Of a DNA stretch of 64,000 nucleotides, positions 11,284-22,078 are shown in pieces. Position numbers and translations under genes: made by a program. Location: positions 2,108,001 through 2,172,000 of the forward strand of contig JANTUC010000007.1 of assembly GCA_026873275.1 (NCBI GenBank). Direction: 5' to 3'. Within the stretch, counting starts at the first letter, position 1. Each line of letters starts with the position of its first letter. Under the pieces are notes generated by a model. It searched no databases. It worked only from the letters and a program-made list of their open reading frames with translations, and was not told the origin of the DNA. Source of the stretch: Pseudopithomyces maydicus (lineage: Eukaryota > Ascomycota > Dothideomycetes > Pleosporales > Didymosphaeriaceae).

Positions 11284-11528
11284 ATCAAGCGACTGCAAAT
11301 GGCAGCTGTGGCTTGGAGATTCACATGGGGCCGATCGCCGCCTGAGGCATGCACGCCTGTATGCAAGTACACCATGCATGTATGTATGTAGTCTACGGTA
11401 CTCAGGCATGCACAAGCGGCGTTGCACATGGCCATGGTGACGCGATCAGCGACTACCAATATCGCGATCAAGCGACTGCCTCTGGCATGTGTGGCTTGGA
11501 CACACGCAGTGGGGGCGACCGCCGCCTT
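11284..11528. repeat. Diverged direct repeat, about 60 bp, in two full copies plus a partial one
   Basis: Positions 11284-11346 and 11467-11528 share ATCAAGCGACTGC, then TGTGGCTTGGA, then a G-rich piece ending in CCGCC. A shorter relative at about 11428-11456 repeats the upstream part (GTGACGCGATCAGCGACT). The copies carry scattered substitutions and small indels. No coding potential. Confidence 0.65.
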
Positions 11529-12182
11529 CATCCATACATACATCATGGATGTACTGTATGGAACGGGGCGCTGCGCCTGCACCTGCACCTGCACCGCCTC
11601 GCCTCGCCTCGCCTTGCGCCGCCTCGCTGCGGCAGGAGCAAAAAGCCTCGGGAAACCACGTGTGACGTACGTATTCAAATTCAAGCATTTGCGGACCGGA
11701 GCAGCGCGAGACATACATACATAGGCAGATCTCAACTCGGCTGTGGGGTGACCAGCATGTACGTATGTGCGCATGCGTGCACGGGGCGGGAACAAGAGCA
11801 TGGATGAGCAGATAGATACGCAATGTGGTAGGGTGGTATGTGTGAGTGTAGACATTATGTATTGTATATGTTGTATATATGTAAGTATACCCGTATATCC
11901 CATGATAATAATGACAAAGCCGTGAAGCTACTGATTAATAAGTCGTCTATTCTATCGCTCGGCAGCCGCATGTGCATATGCGAAGGCACATGTGCACGTA
12001 TGGATGTATGTGTATTCAAGAAGCAACGGGTCGTTTCTATGCATGACGATCGGTACGCAAGCACGTACGTACGTATGCGACCGTGGTTTTAACTCCGCAT
12101 CATTCGTTCGTCACACCGTGACTTGGGCACCACGTCCGTCACAGGACGAACACCAGACGCACGCGCGTAGGCGACGCCGCGC

Positions 12183-13800
12183 TCAATCCACGCGCCCCTT
12201 GTCACGGGGGTACCCGTTCGCGACGCCGTTCGGGGCCGCCTTCTCGTTGGGCCCCCGCGTCGGAATCGTCAGGCAGTTGATGCCGAGGTAGTTGCAGATG
12301 CTGGTGATGACCAGGTGGGCCCACTTTCCATACACCACGGCGGCAAACACAAAGTACGCGCGCAGGTACCACAGCTCTGTGCTCGCGGAGATGGGGCCGA
12401 ACGTTGTGCCGGTGAGCGTGAAGTACGGGTGGTTTACGAGGAGGGCGCCGCCGATCATGGGCGCGAGCATGATGGTCCAGTAGGGGAAGGGCTGGCGGGT
12501 GAGGTGGGCGAGGATGATTTTGGTGGTCATGCGGCCGAAGACGAGGGACATGGTCAGGCAGTAGAGGACGAGGTGGTTGTCTTGCAGGATGAACGAGTAG
12601 GGGAGCCGAGCCAGGCGGTGGTGGCGGCGCAGAAGATGACGAGCGGGGTCCATTCGAGGAGGATGGGGAGGACGGGGAGCCCTTGGGCGCGCCGCGCGCG
12701 CGCGACGTTGACGATACACGCGGGGAGGTGCGCGATGAAGAAGGTCGAGAGGATCATGGGGATCCACACGTCGCGGAAGCTCATTTCGCCCAGTTGCTCG
12801 GCGAAGCTGGGGAAGTAGGTGACGAGTGGGGTCGACCAGATCTGGGGGCCGAAGAAGCCGGACATGCAGATGAAGGTGCACGCTATGATCAGTCCCTCTG
12901 CGGAGAGTCAGCGGGGGTTTCTTCGCCTGTCAAGTCATCGTACCTGTGGGGCCGTTGAAGTAGCCGAGATAGAGGGTATGCGTGTGGTACGTCTCCCAGG
13001 TCGAGAAGAACATGGGCAGGACTGGCACAAGCGCAGTGAATGCACCGATCTTGCCGTGTCCATATCCCACAGCCGCCGTCTCCAAAAGACTGGCCAAAGT
13101 GCAGTTCAGCGAATCAATCCCGTGGCTAAACACCATCAGTTATTTATGTGTGCGCCGGGTTGACAGTACTGCGACATACTCGAATAGCTCCCCGAGCGGG
13201 CTCGATGTACCGGTGCGACGCGCCTGCTTTCCGTCCACGTTGTCCATGGTGGAGTACCTGAATGCTGTCAGCGCGGATCTCCAGGACGGCAACAACCACA
13301 CCTACATCCACATGCCGAAAGCGAAGCTGAAATATACCCATGACGGTGCCTAGCAGTTTCCCTCGTCAGCCTCCCTCCCCTGAAGTATCCAGCACGGGAT
13401 GCTCACCGGGCCGACCAGATCCGGGACGTAAATCTCCAGTATCGCAATGTTCCCCAATATGAAGAAGAAGCCTAGTAATGTGACGAGGTTGGGCGCAATC
13501 CACATGGGCAGTAGCTCCACGAAGCCATTCCACTGTCTCCATCAGCCGTGTCCGATGCGGCGCGTTCCGCGCTCGAGCGCGTACATACGTAGTGCTTCAG
13601 GATGTAGCGCGAGATGAACGACTTGTCCACGCTCGAGTACTTGTAGCTCTTGAGGTGCTGCAGGCCATCCTCGGAGACGCACTCATGCTTCGCGGTTTCT
13701 ATTCGCAGCGGCATCAGCAAACTTTTCCGTGGACGACGTCTTCGCAGCGACGGCGTTCTCAACGTGTCGCAAGGGGGGTCTCACCTTTGCTCGGCGGCAT
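12183..13800 (-). CDS. EPT1: sn-1,2-diacylglycerol ethanolamine/cholinephosphotransferase (EPT1/CPT1 family)
   Basis: Last step of the Kennedy pathway, moving phosphoethanolamine or phosphocholine from the CDP-alcohol to diacylglycerol in the ER/Golgi membrane. Seven exons: 13800-13785, 13698-13589, 13532-13407, 13349-13306, 13257-13180, 13125-12944 and 12897-12183. Exon 1 is only 16 bases (MPPSK). The CDP-alcohol phosphatidyltransferase motif DG..AR........G...D...D is complete as DGKQARRTGTSSPLGELFD, then HGIDS, across exons 5-6. Upstream reads LKSYKYSSVDKSFISRYILK and WNGFVELLPMWIAPN. About eight membrane segments follow. The G run at 12600-12603 lacks one base: with it AWLGSP continues into YSFILQDNHLVLYCL, as in orthologues, and the protein is 423 residues. 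EPT1 versus CPT1 preference cannot be decided. Confidence 0.92.
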
Positions 13801-15513
13801 GTTGGGATGGGTGGCGGGCGCTGGGAGCGACATGAGGGGTTAGGGGAATTTATTAATGCAGCGGGTTCGTCTATTTGGCCATATGGAGGGGGTGCAATTG
13901 CATGCAGATGTGACGAGTGCCGCGAAAAGTAGTTACGCCGTCGAACGCTGAACCGGCTCTCGGAAATGCGGCGTCAGGGTTCAACATGCCTTAGCCTTGG
14001 AAGCTTAGCATGCACGTGAAAGGTGCCTGACCTCAGCGGCAGCGCCTTGGTGGCCGGCGCAAGCCACCATCCAGCTACCCCGTGGTTTGAACGGCGTGCC
14101 GGATTTATATCCTCCATCTACACTTCCCCACGTTCGACTATACATCTGCCAATATCGATAACACTTGTTTCATCATGACTTGACGCAGCTCCCAGCACCC
14201 GATGCCAGCAATTTCAGTGCACTAGAGCTTCGGACGTAGTCCCTATGCGGTATAGCGCATCGGCTCAGCCTTGGCCCTCCGAAGTCATCCCGAAAACACC
14301 AAAACTTTCATCCGTCGCCCGCGCTGGCAGCTCTCTCTCTTCACGCTACAACGCGCCCCGGCCCTCTGACCACCGCCATGCCGTGATACACACACCCTCC
14401 ATGGGAAGCTGGAGATGATGGATACATGCATGCATGATGTGTGTGCGACTAACATGACAGCTTTCGTTTTTGTCGAAAAGGGTCCAACAGGTACGTGTGG
14501 AAATTTCTCTTTTCTCGGGGACATGCATCCCGCTTTCGCTAGAAGATGAACAACATCGACCATATATCTTTAGGAAGAGCCGGAAAAGGTATGGCCAGCA
14601 TCATTATGCGTGGCTGTCGCTGCTTATAACTCGGTCACTGAGAGCGTTCTCCTCACGTTGCTATCTGTATTCCGTGCACGAGTAGCTGCTAATGTTGGGG
14701 CATAGGTTTGGGTCACGGTTGGTCGCGTCGGTTCATCTTTCGTAGAGTCATGCCTTGGTCGTCGCATCATGCTCCCGGAACCTTGGATCGAGGCCTCGGA
14801 CGCGCACGTTCTGATTGGAGGTTTTGATCGCCATTGGGGTAGGCTGAAGGGGAAAGATATATGCTTGGGCCATGTGTACAAGATGCACTTCTTCGATGAT
14901 CTCAATGTTGGACATGTCGATGTGCGGAAATACGCGGCAAAATTTGCACTGCAACTGGGGAGGGTTGAAAAAAAAAACACCTTGGCAGACTGATCAAGGT
15001 TTTCAGTGTCTAGAGAAAGAGCTGCTTAGAGAAAAAAAGGCACTCTAGGCCCTGCATTCTGTACCCAGTCGAAGTTTGATTGCCTGGTCTTTTGTTTTCA
15101 CTCGGATTGATTGTTGAGTAGACAATCCCCCAGACCATGGGCGACAAGTCGCACAAAAGGTAGGTCCTGGATAGTAAACTTGGCTAGTAATACTGCTCTT
15201 AAATTATAATCTCGCAAAGTTTTGCTATCCTCGAGTTCCCGATCCTATTTTGAGAATGTAGTTTGAACCTATCTCTTCTACCTGTTCGCGATCATGTATG
15301 CGCTGCATGAGGGTTTCCCTTCGTCTGCTTATCAATCATACAAACAAGATGTACTCTTCGTTCAGCAGAATGTAAGCCTCTTGTTGCGCGCTTTGCTATG
15401 CATTCGAAGAAGTTTGCGTATCTGATGCACCTTTATCTGGTGAGAGGATCCGTTTCTTCTGGTGTCCTTTAGGTTGGTACCCGAGTGATCTGTTCACATC
15501 CCCACGACCGTGA
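13801..15513. other. Intergenic stretch with no firm gene
   Basis: About 1.7 kb upstream of the phosphotransferase. Short open frames on both strands (for example 14769-14993 plus and 14624-14980 minus) do not match a family. A start-like ATG followed by a good donor (about 15137-15160) could be a lost first exon of the degraded fragment that follows, but I cannot prove it. Confidence 0.4.
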
Positions 15514-16040
15514 CTGAAAGAATGGCAGAAGCTTGCGTGGCAATCATTCTCCGTCCTTGCCGACCGAGGTGCAGTAAGGCTGAACCAAGTTGCCACCACA
15601 ACTGGCATCTATACGAAGTGCGGAGGGGTGGTAGTGGTAGAACCGCTGAGAACATGGCCCCTCTTCCCCTTCGTAGAGCTGACCACTCGAGGCTCGGTCG
15701 CGGATCAGTCAAACGCATCCAATCATTATGTCCTCGTTCCTCTGCTTACGCTCGGTAAGGCCATACATGTACTCTATACATATCAGCCACCAAGGATGAA
15801 TCTATCCTACGCTGGGGCGTTTGCTGAGGCGGGTTTGACCGACAGTCCACCGCATCTGTATCGAAGGTCCTCGGTGTGGCTCGGCTGTTGTTGAGGAGGC
15901 AGTGAGACCAACGCGACCCCTATCCAACATTGTTTCATTACGTTTTCGACGGTGACAGGGAGGCATTGTACGATCAGATTTCAAGGGCTCGTCAGGACGC
16001 GGACCTCATCCAAGTATTTATCGGCAACCAGTGGTCCTGA
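15514..16040 (+). pseudogene. Degraded coding fragment of unknown family
   Basis: From 15514 the plus strand stays open to a TGA near 15892. The translation looks like real protein: WQKLAWQSFSVLADRGAVRL, then LRTWPLFPFVELTTRGSVAD, SNHYVLVPLLTLGKAIHVLY and AGAFAEAGLTDSPPHLY. After a short gap with stops, another frame resumes as RDPYPTLFHYVFDGDREALY and runs through DADLIQVFIGNQWS to a stop at 16040. There is no start codon, and the join contains a stop (a TGA that could derive from CGA), so I read it as a decayed gene or one damaged by sequence error. I do not recognise the family. Confidence 0.4.
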
Positions 16041-16896
16041 CTCACATCGTTCACTAATTTATCATTGATGGAGTTTCTCTCGTCGCGATGTTGGTTGTTA
16101 TTCGGTCCGTCTGATACTTCGGCGATGCCTTATCTTCGAACTTCGTGTTCCGAAATAGGCAGGCCACGTAGAAACAGCCCTGCCCCCAACCAATGACCTG
16201 CATAGCCTCCGAAACATTCCCATCGTTGATCTGCAATGGCGCACATGGCTTGACGGCTATAACTCGCATAAGCCTGTAAGCTTGATAGCGGAAGCCGCCT
16301 GTTTTGCTTATTCCATTCGTTTTCCATTGTCATGTGGCCACAGGAACACTATCGGGCCGGTACTTGATTTCCCTATGGGTTTCACCGCCGTTGTCTCGGG
16401 TTTACGTCTAACTTCTCCTGTGCTAAATGCCGGGAGCCTTCCTAAAATGCCGTAGCGGCGACTGTAAAACAACTACAGTGCTTTCCAATGGCGCATCCAC
16501 AAGGTTTTGTTTAATGAGATCGTCGTCTTGCCGTTATTCGCTAACCCACACGTACCTTGCCGTAATCAGGCCCGTCCTGCGTTCGCTGCATGCCACCCTC
16601 CATCATGCGATACCTCCTACCTAAGACAGCTTGGCGAAGCAAAGCATTCGCCCAAGGCCCACCAAGCCTTGACAAGAACTCTTGTCGGTGCTTCGACACC
16701 TCCTTATCGTAGTATTTGCTCCGTGATGATACGCCTGCTCACCTGCATGTCAATGAACAGGGCGGAAATATGAGGTTTGAGATAACACAGCCACATGCAT
16801 GAGAGTATAAGAACAGACTGCAAGTGTGCTTTTGATCACCACGAATCTTTCTCGCTTCAGATTCCAGGTCCAAACCTTTCAGTCAAGCTCTTCATC
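16041..16896. other. Intergenic spacer
   Basis: About 0.85 kb upstream of the deuterolysin gene. No gene seen; short overlapping frames on both strands only. Confidence 0.4.
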
Positions 16897-18089
16897 ATGC
16901 TTACCAAGGCTCTTCCGGTCGCTCTTCTTGCTGGCGCTGCTTCGGCTGCTTGCCCTCTGTCCATCTCCATCACCGAGGCCGAGGCCCACACTGTCAATGT
17001 AGCGGTCACCAACACCGGAAGCGAGACTCTCCAGGTGTTCAAGGGAAACACGGTCTTCAGTGATCATGCTACCAAGGACTTGTTGGTAGCTGATGCCAGT
17101 ATGTAAGGCCGATCTCGGCGTCTGAACTGTCTTTCTAACGATCAAGCAGATGGCAAGGCTCTGCCTTTCGAGGGTATCTTCGTCAACTACAAGAAGAGCG
17201 GCCTCACTGCGAACAACTTCCAGAAGATCGCCGCCGGCGAGACCGTCACCATCTCCGTCAACGCAGCGAAGAGCTACAAGCTCAACGGCGTTAAGCTCGC
17301 CAAGGTCTCCGCCGTACAGGGCTTCCAATTCGCAACTGGAGAAGAAGCCCCTCCGCCCTGAAGGAGCTTTCCACCTGCGCGGATCTCACCACCGACATCG
17401 TCGACGTGATCCCCGACCAGGCCACCGTCGCCTCGTACGTTCCCCCAGCATCTAACCCCCAAACATCCTGCTAATACCCTCCAAGGGACCACATCTCGCA
17501 CAAGCGCGCCGAACCCTTCACCTCCCGCATCCAAAAGCGCGCCATCACCTACTCCTCCTGCTCCTCCTCCCAAACCTCCACCCTCCAAACCAGCGTCTCA
17601 AACGCCATCTCCATGGCCGGCGCCGCCTACACTGCTGCTGGCTCTGCTGCTGACTACTTCACCACGTGGTTCAAGTCGACCTCCGTCGAATCCAAGGTGC
17701 AATCCATCTACAACAGCGTCAAGAACGTGCAGACCACGTCCCCCAAGATCTCCTGCGCAGACACGTACAACGACTGCTCTGATGGGTCGGCCCTGCTGTA
17801 CACCATCCCCTCCGCCAAGGTCGTCGTTCCCTGCCCCAACAACGGCTTCTGGGACTTCCCCCAGCTGGCGTCGCAGTGCTCCGGCGACGATTACGACAAG
17901 GCGGGCAGCATTTTGCACGAGTTCACGCACCTATATGGGACGGGTGACTACGCTTATGGACCGGATGCTGCGAAGGCGTTGAGCGCGAGCCAGGCGTCGA
18001 ACAACGCGGATACGTACGAGATGTACGCGGAGAGCGTGAGGCTAGGGGGTGCACGACGGGACGCTAAGGTTTTTAACGCAGTTTTATGA
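16897..18089 (+). CDS. Deuterolysin-type secreted metalloprotease (M35, aspzincin)
   Basis: Extracellular zinc endopeptidase made as a preproenzyme. Exons are 16897-17098, 17150-17434 and 17486-18089. Residues 1-18 are a signal peptide (LPVALLAGAASAACPLS). A propeptide of about 170 residues ends at dibasic sites (SHKRAEP, then IQKR), giving a mature start AITYSSCSSSQTSTLQTS as in other deuterolysins. The zinc site HEFTH and the third-ligand motif GTGDYAYG are intact, as is the cysteine-bearing KISCADTYNDCSDG. The frame breaks at the C run 17348-17351: one more C gives GEEAPSALKELSTCADL. The last residues (SVRLGGARRDAKVFNAVL) do not resemble the family end. One more G in the run 18045-18049 would give a terminal cysteine and a stop near 18070. 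Confidence 0.9.
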
Positions 18090-19123
18090 GGTATTCTTAT
18101 ATATATAATGTTATTCAAGTGATTGACGATGTTTGTGCGGTGTGTTTTGCATGTTTGTGAAAGTTGTGATTTTTGGCATGGATGCTCCGGACCGGTGATA
18201 ACGATGAAGGGGGATGGATTTAGGCGCTGATGAACAGGGATTATAGAGATTCTCGATAGCAATGCTGGGTGGGTATGGGAGCTGGTTGTCTTTCGGGGAT
18301 GTTTGCATTGTAGATCACTGATGAGTATAGCACCCAATCTTATTGTATTTTGGAATTTTGTGAGTGCCTTGATTTTGGTATGAATACCCTAGTATCAATA
18401 ATAAAGGAGGATAGACTTAGGCGTAATAATAAGAGGTTCCAGATTCCCGGTTATAATGCCCAGTGTGGCATAGAAGTTGGCCGTCTTTTGAGAACTTTTT
18501 CATCGGAACTCACCAATAAGTGTATTGTTTTGTCTTTTGAAGAAGTAGCAGCGATGTAGCTGATTATATTGAACTAATTAAAAAAGGCCATTTTCCCCTC
18601 TTGTAGTAGTTTAAAACATTTCAATATAAAGATGTATCAATATATTTCAGTTCATTGGCTAAACCTTTATTCAATCAAGCACAATTTAATTCAATTTCAT
18701 TCTTTTTCAGCTTATATTCTACCGTGCCTTCATACCTTAATTATCTTTTGCTAAGACTAGATATTTTAGTACTCGTAATAGATCTGCGGCTGCACTAAGG
18801 CACCTAAGCCTCCATCGCTACTGATAAGTATACCACCGAATCGTAAGACATTCATGCAAAATGATATGGACAGTTGGTGGGGTTAGAATTGTTGCGAACC
18901 ATCACAAGTTGTTTCATTTTCCCATACGCACGTTTAGTCGTGATTCCATTGTTTGTATAACTATCTATTCCGAGCAAAGGAATCAACATGGTATACCCAA
19001 ACTCATTGTCGATTGGGTAAAACACCGGTTGCCTGATTTTTGATTCATCCCACAAGAATCACTGACACGCCCGAGCCAGCACAACGCTGAGCTTCAACTC
19101 GGTGCATTCTCACTCGCCGTAAT
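18090..19123. other. AT-rich intergenic spacer
   Basis: About 1 kb, clearly AT-richer than its flanks between roughly 18330 and 19060. No gene or repeat family recognised. It marks the left edge of the accessory block. Confidence 0.5.
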
Positions 19124-20225
19124 TCAAGTCTTTTTGAAGTTCCTGAAAAACTTTTCCGCTTTCATCATCACGACTGGGTTCTGCTCGGCATACTTGCGGA
19201 GGCACATAGCCTTATGCAGACCGGCACTGTTCGGGTGCGTATTGATGAAGGCCTGGGAGTACGGCGCAAAGCGAATAGCTTCACGCTTAGCTGATTCGAA
19301 AGCGGCAAGCTCAACCACACTAGCTTGGGCGACACCGTAGGCGGCGTAGTCCTTGTGGTAAGGCGGGGTTGGCCTTGATTGCATCGGACACCGCGAGGAT
19401 TTGGTCCAGATTGAAGCCGCCGTGTTCCTCGAAGCCTGTCTTGAAACCGGCGGCAGTGAGAGCCTCAATGACGGTTCCGGTTGCGGTCACAACAGTAGTG
19501 CCTGATGGGGCAGCGGTTGCGCGAAGCTTCAATCCATCTGGGATGCGAGTGGTGTCTTCTTGCGCCTTCAAGACACTCCAAGCACGTCCTGGGCTGACCC
19601 ACTGCAACAGGGCTGAGTAGAGTACATCGGGCGGGAGGAAGTCGATCAAGTGGGGCATGGAGCATGCACGAATTGTTGCCGCATACCTATTTGAATATGC
19701 AGCTGAATCATGGCTGGTGCTGTAGTATTCCCCCATGGTGCGGAAGGTGTGTTCGGCAAGGAGCGGCAAGATGAAGGCCAGAGCGTGTGCGTTTTCAAAG
19801 TGCTTGGCGATGTCCTTTTGATCAGCATCCACGATGGCAAAAGCAGCGTTGTAGTCAATCGAGTCGTCAATGACCATTTGCTTCTGATCGCCGCCCACAA
19901 CCCAGCCAGCCTTGACCGCCTCAGCACGGACGAGTGCGAACTTGACAGCATCGACTCCCTTTGGTGCCCTAGCTTTGTTGAGAGCATATATATGGATCCA
20001 CTGCTCCCGGCTGATATGCTTAAAAGCAGCGACTGTCCCGACGCGTGCAGGATCCACAGTCTCGGTCCCGATGCCGCTGGGGACTGCAAGGTATTTGATC
20101 TGTATAATGGTGTTCATCATAGCGGAGATCATGTCGTCCATCTCTTGAGCATTCAAATCTGGCAGTTTGTTTTGGACTTGTTGGACAGTCTCAACCACTT
20201 TATCGTAGATGCGAGAGTGGGCCAT
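19124..20225 (-). CDS. Orphan intronless protein, possibly derived from a viral nucleoprotein or capsid
   Basis: From MAHSRIYDKVVETVQQVQNK at 20225 one frame runs without introns to 19320. At about 19358-19368 the coding signal moves to a second frame (HKDYAAYGVAQASVVELAAF) that ends at 19124 in a lysine-rich tail. Joining them needs one base less or two more. Total length would be about 366 residues. The protein is helical, soluble and without signal or membrane segment. Blocks such as HISREQWIHIYALNKARAPK, AFILPLLAEHTFRTMGEYY and HLIDFLPPDVLYSALLQW do not match any cellular family I know. Size, lack of introns and setting in AT-rich DNA would fit an endogenised RNA-virus nucleoprotein or coat protein, but this is a hypothesis only. 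An in-frame Met at 20369 is an alternative start. Confidence 0.55.
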
Positions 20226-22078
20226 TCTTGAATTTGTACGTCCGTATGTGAAGCGGTGGTGGGTATTTGTTATCGTGCTGCGAGAGACAGGTACAGTCTG
20301 AGAACAGTCTACTTGCAGATTCAATATGTTGGCAGGTACTTTGGCTTGTGCGAAGGTTTGTGGGATCATTTTGAGAACGGGTTCTCACGATGCTTTTATT
20401 GAATATCAGGTTGAAAGCAATGCCAAGATATCAGATTATTCAACCACAACAAACAGGGCAATGTCGCACTTATTCTCTTCGGCAATTCAACCTAGAAAGA
20501 GAGCGGGGTCGGTCCAACAGAACGCGCAAGCCGTTTATTCTAATCATGTGTTTTGTGTTCAGAGAAAGCGGCAGTAGAGTAGCTGACTGGATGAAAATGT
20601 ATATAGTAGATTCTAATCATGTACACTCGATGTATCAAACTATTATTCAAAACTTCTTTCTGCGATGTCGTGTTAGCTCAATATCTCATTATCTATTATT
20701 TCTTTTCTATACTTTACAAGTCTTGACGGTACAATCATCACTCATGTACAGGATAACAGACAGAAAAACGAAGCATCGCTCTCGTTTGGTAGAGCATTTT
20801 TGGAACTGTTGATTATCGCATATCCTACCTCTGATGTCTTCATGGCCTGATCAATACCGCCATAAAATTCCAATGCAGTCTAAATTTTTCATTCTTTCCG
20901 GACCCAAATCCATGGACATGTAGCTTGGTAACTATCTAGCATTTATGTAGGTGCTTTGATTGCTATAAACAGGTGCGAGGTTTTGATAGATTTCTCATCA
21001 CAGTTCTATGGGCTTCCTGGACTATCTATCACAGCGTGCTACCCCTTCTCATGTTTATTTGTATGAATGTATGGATTCAAAAGCTTGATCTTTCCATATT
21101 CAAAAATTCAAATAACATCATATTGATATGAACTGCATAGAATAACCCGGATGCCATGCGCATGAAAAAAAATCGATCTTTCTCATGTAGGGCCAAAATC
21201 ACAAGAGTAGAAGCTAGCCATAAGATCAAAGATTCGAAGTGATTCCTTCAATAACACTATATATGGACAAAATAAAGCTGAAGAGGCCACCTAACGGACT
21301 TTTAGTTCTCGGTCATCTCAAACTAGCCTTATGGCGATTGAGGAACTAGTAGAAAAACATGACAGGAATCGGATGTCCCAAGCGAAAGCCCCAAAAGTAC
21401 ATTGTAAACAGTACTCAACGACGGGAAATTTTTGTTGTAGAGGTAGTAAAAACGCGTGCGTATCATTAAGAAGGCAGATGAGCATGAAAAGCGATATGTT
21501 TGGCAACTAGATCTGTGGATCCCGTTAGTTGTGCCTGAATCAAGGGACATGGGTAAGTTGGGGGCCGCTACTCGGCTCAACGGCAACAGGGACATGCCGG
21601 TTTGCCGCTTGATCGGTTTTCTACCCAGATCTCTGTATGCTGTGCCTTGGTTTGCCCATTATTCAAGCCACATGAGACATCAGGCACGTTTGTGATGTAA
21701 TGTGTGGCTGGTGCTTTCAATATAATATCCGAAACCAGTATGGTGGGGTTTTCCCGCGGCCAATCGCAGGTCGCGAGGACCAAAACAAGGCATCCTGAGA
21801 TGGAACTGTGTATCTGTACACAGCCCCAACTCCGGCCCAGGAAGCAGACCGCCAAGAGAACAGCTGTACGAGACAGATTTCAAGGCCAGGTGTAATAGAA
21901 TGGCTGCTGTCGTTTGTCCCAAATGTCGTTGTCGCTTCTCCTAATTCCATACTACAACACCACCTTTGAGAAAGAGTCCCCTTCCATATGCTGAAAATTT
22001 TTCAAGTCTGAGACAAATTTCATGTCCGAACAGTCAGTCAAAATCATAGTTAATTTTACAGCGTGATCCGGAGTTCTC
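20226..22078. other. AT-rich intergenic spacer
   Basis: About 1.85 kb, AT-rich between 20400 and 21500. Short frames at 21318-21950 on both strands carry no motif. Nothing recognised. Confidence 0.45.

Larger units (their letters stand above)
10160..12182. other. Two-kilobase spacer rich in microsatellites
   Basis: Upstream of the membrane protein and downstream of the phosphotransferase gene. It is unusually repetitive, with many short tandem repeats and a diverged three-copy repeat (listed separately). Open frames in it are products of the repeats. No gene recognised. Confidence 0.6.
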
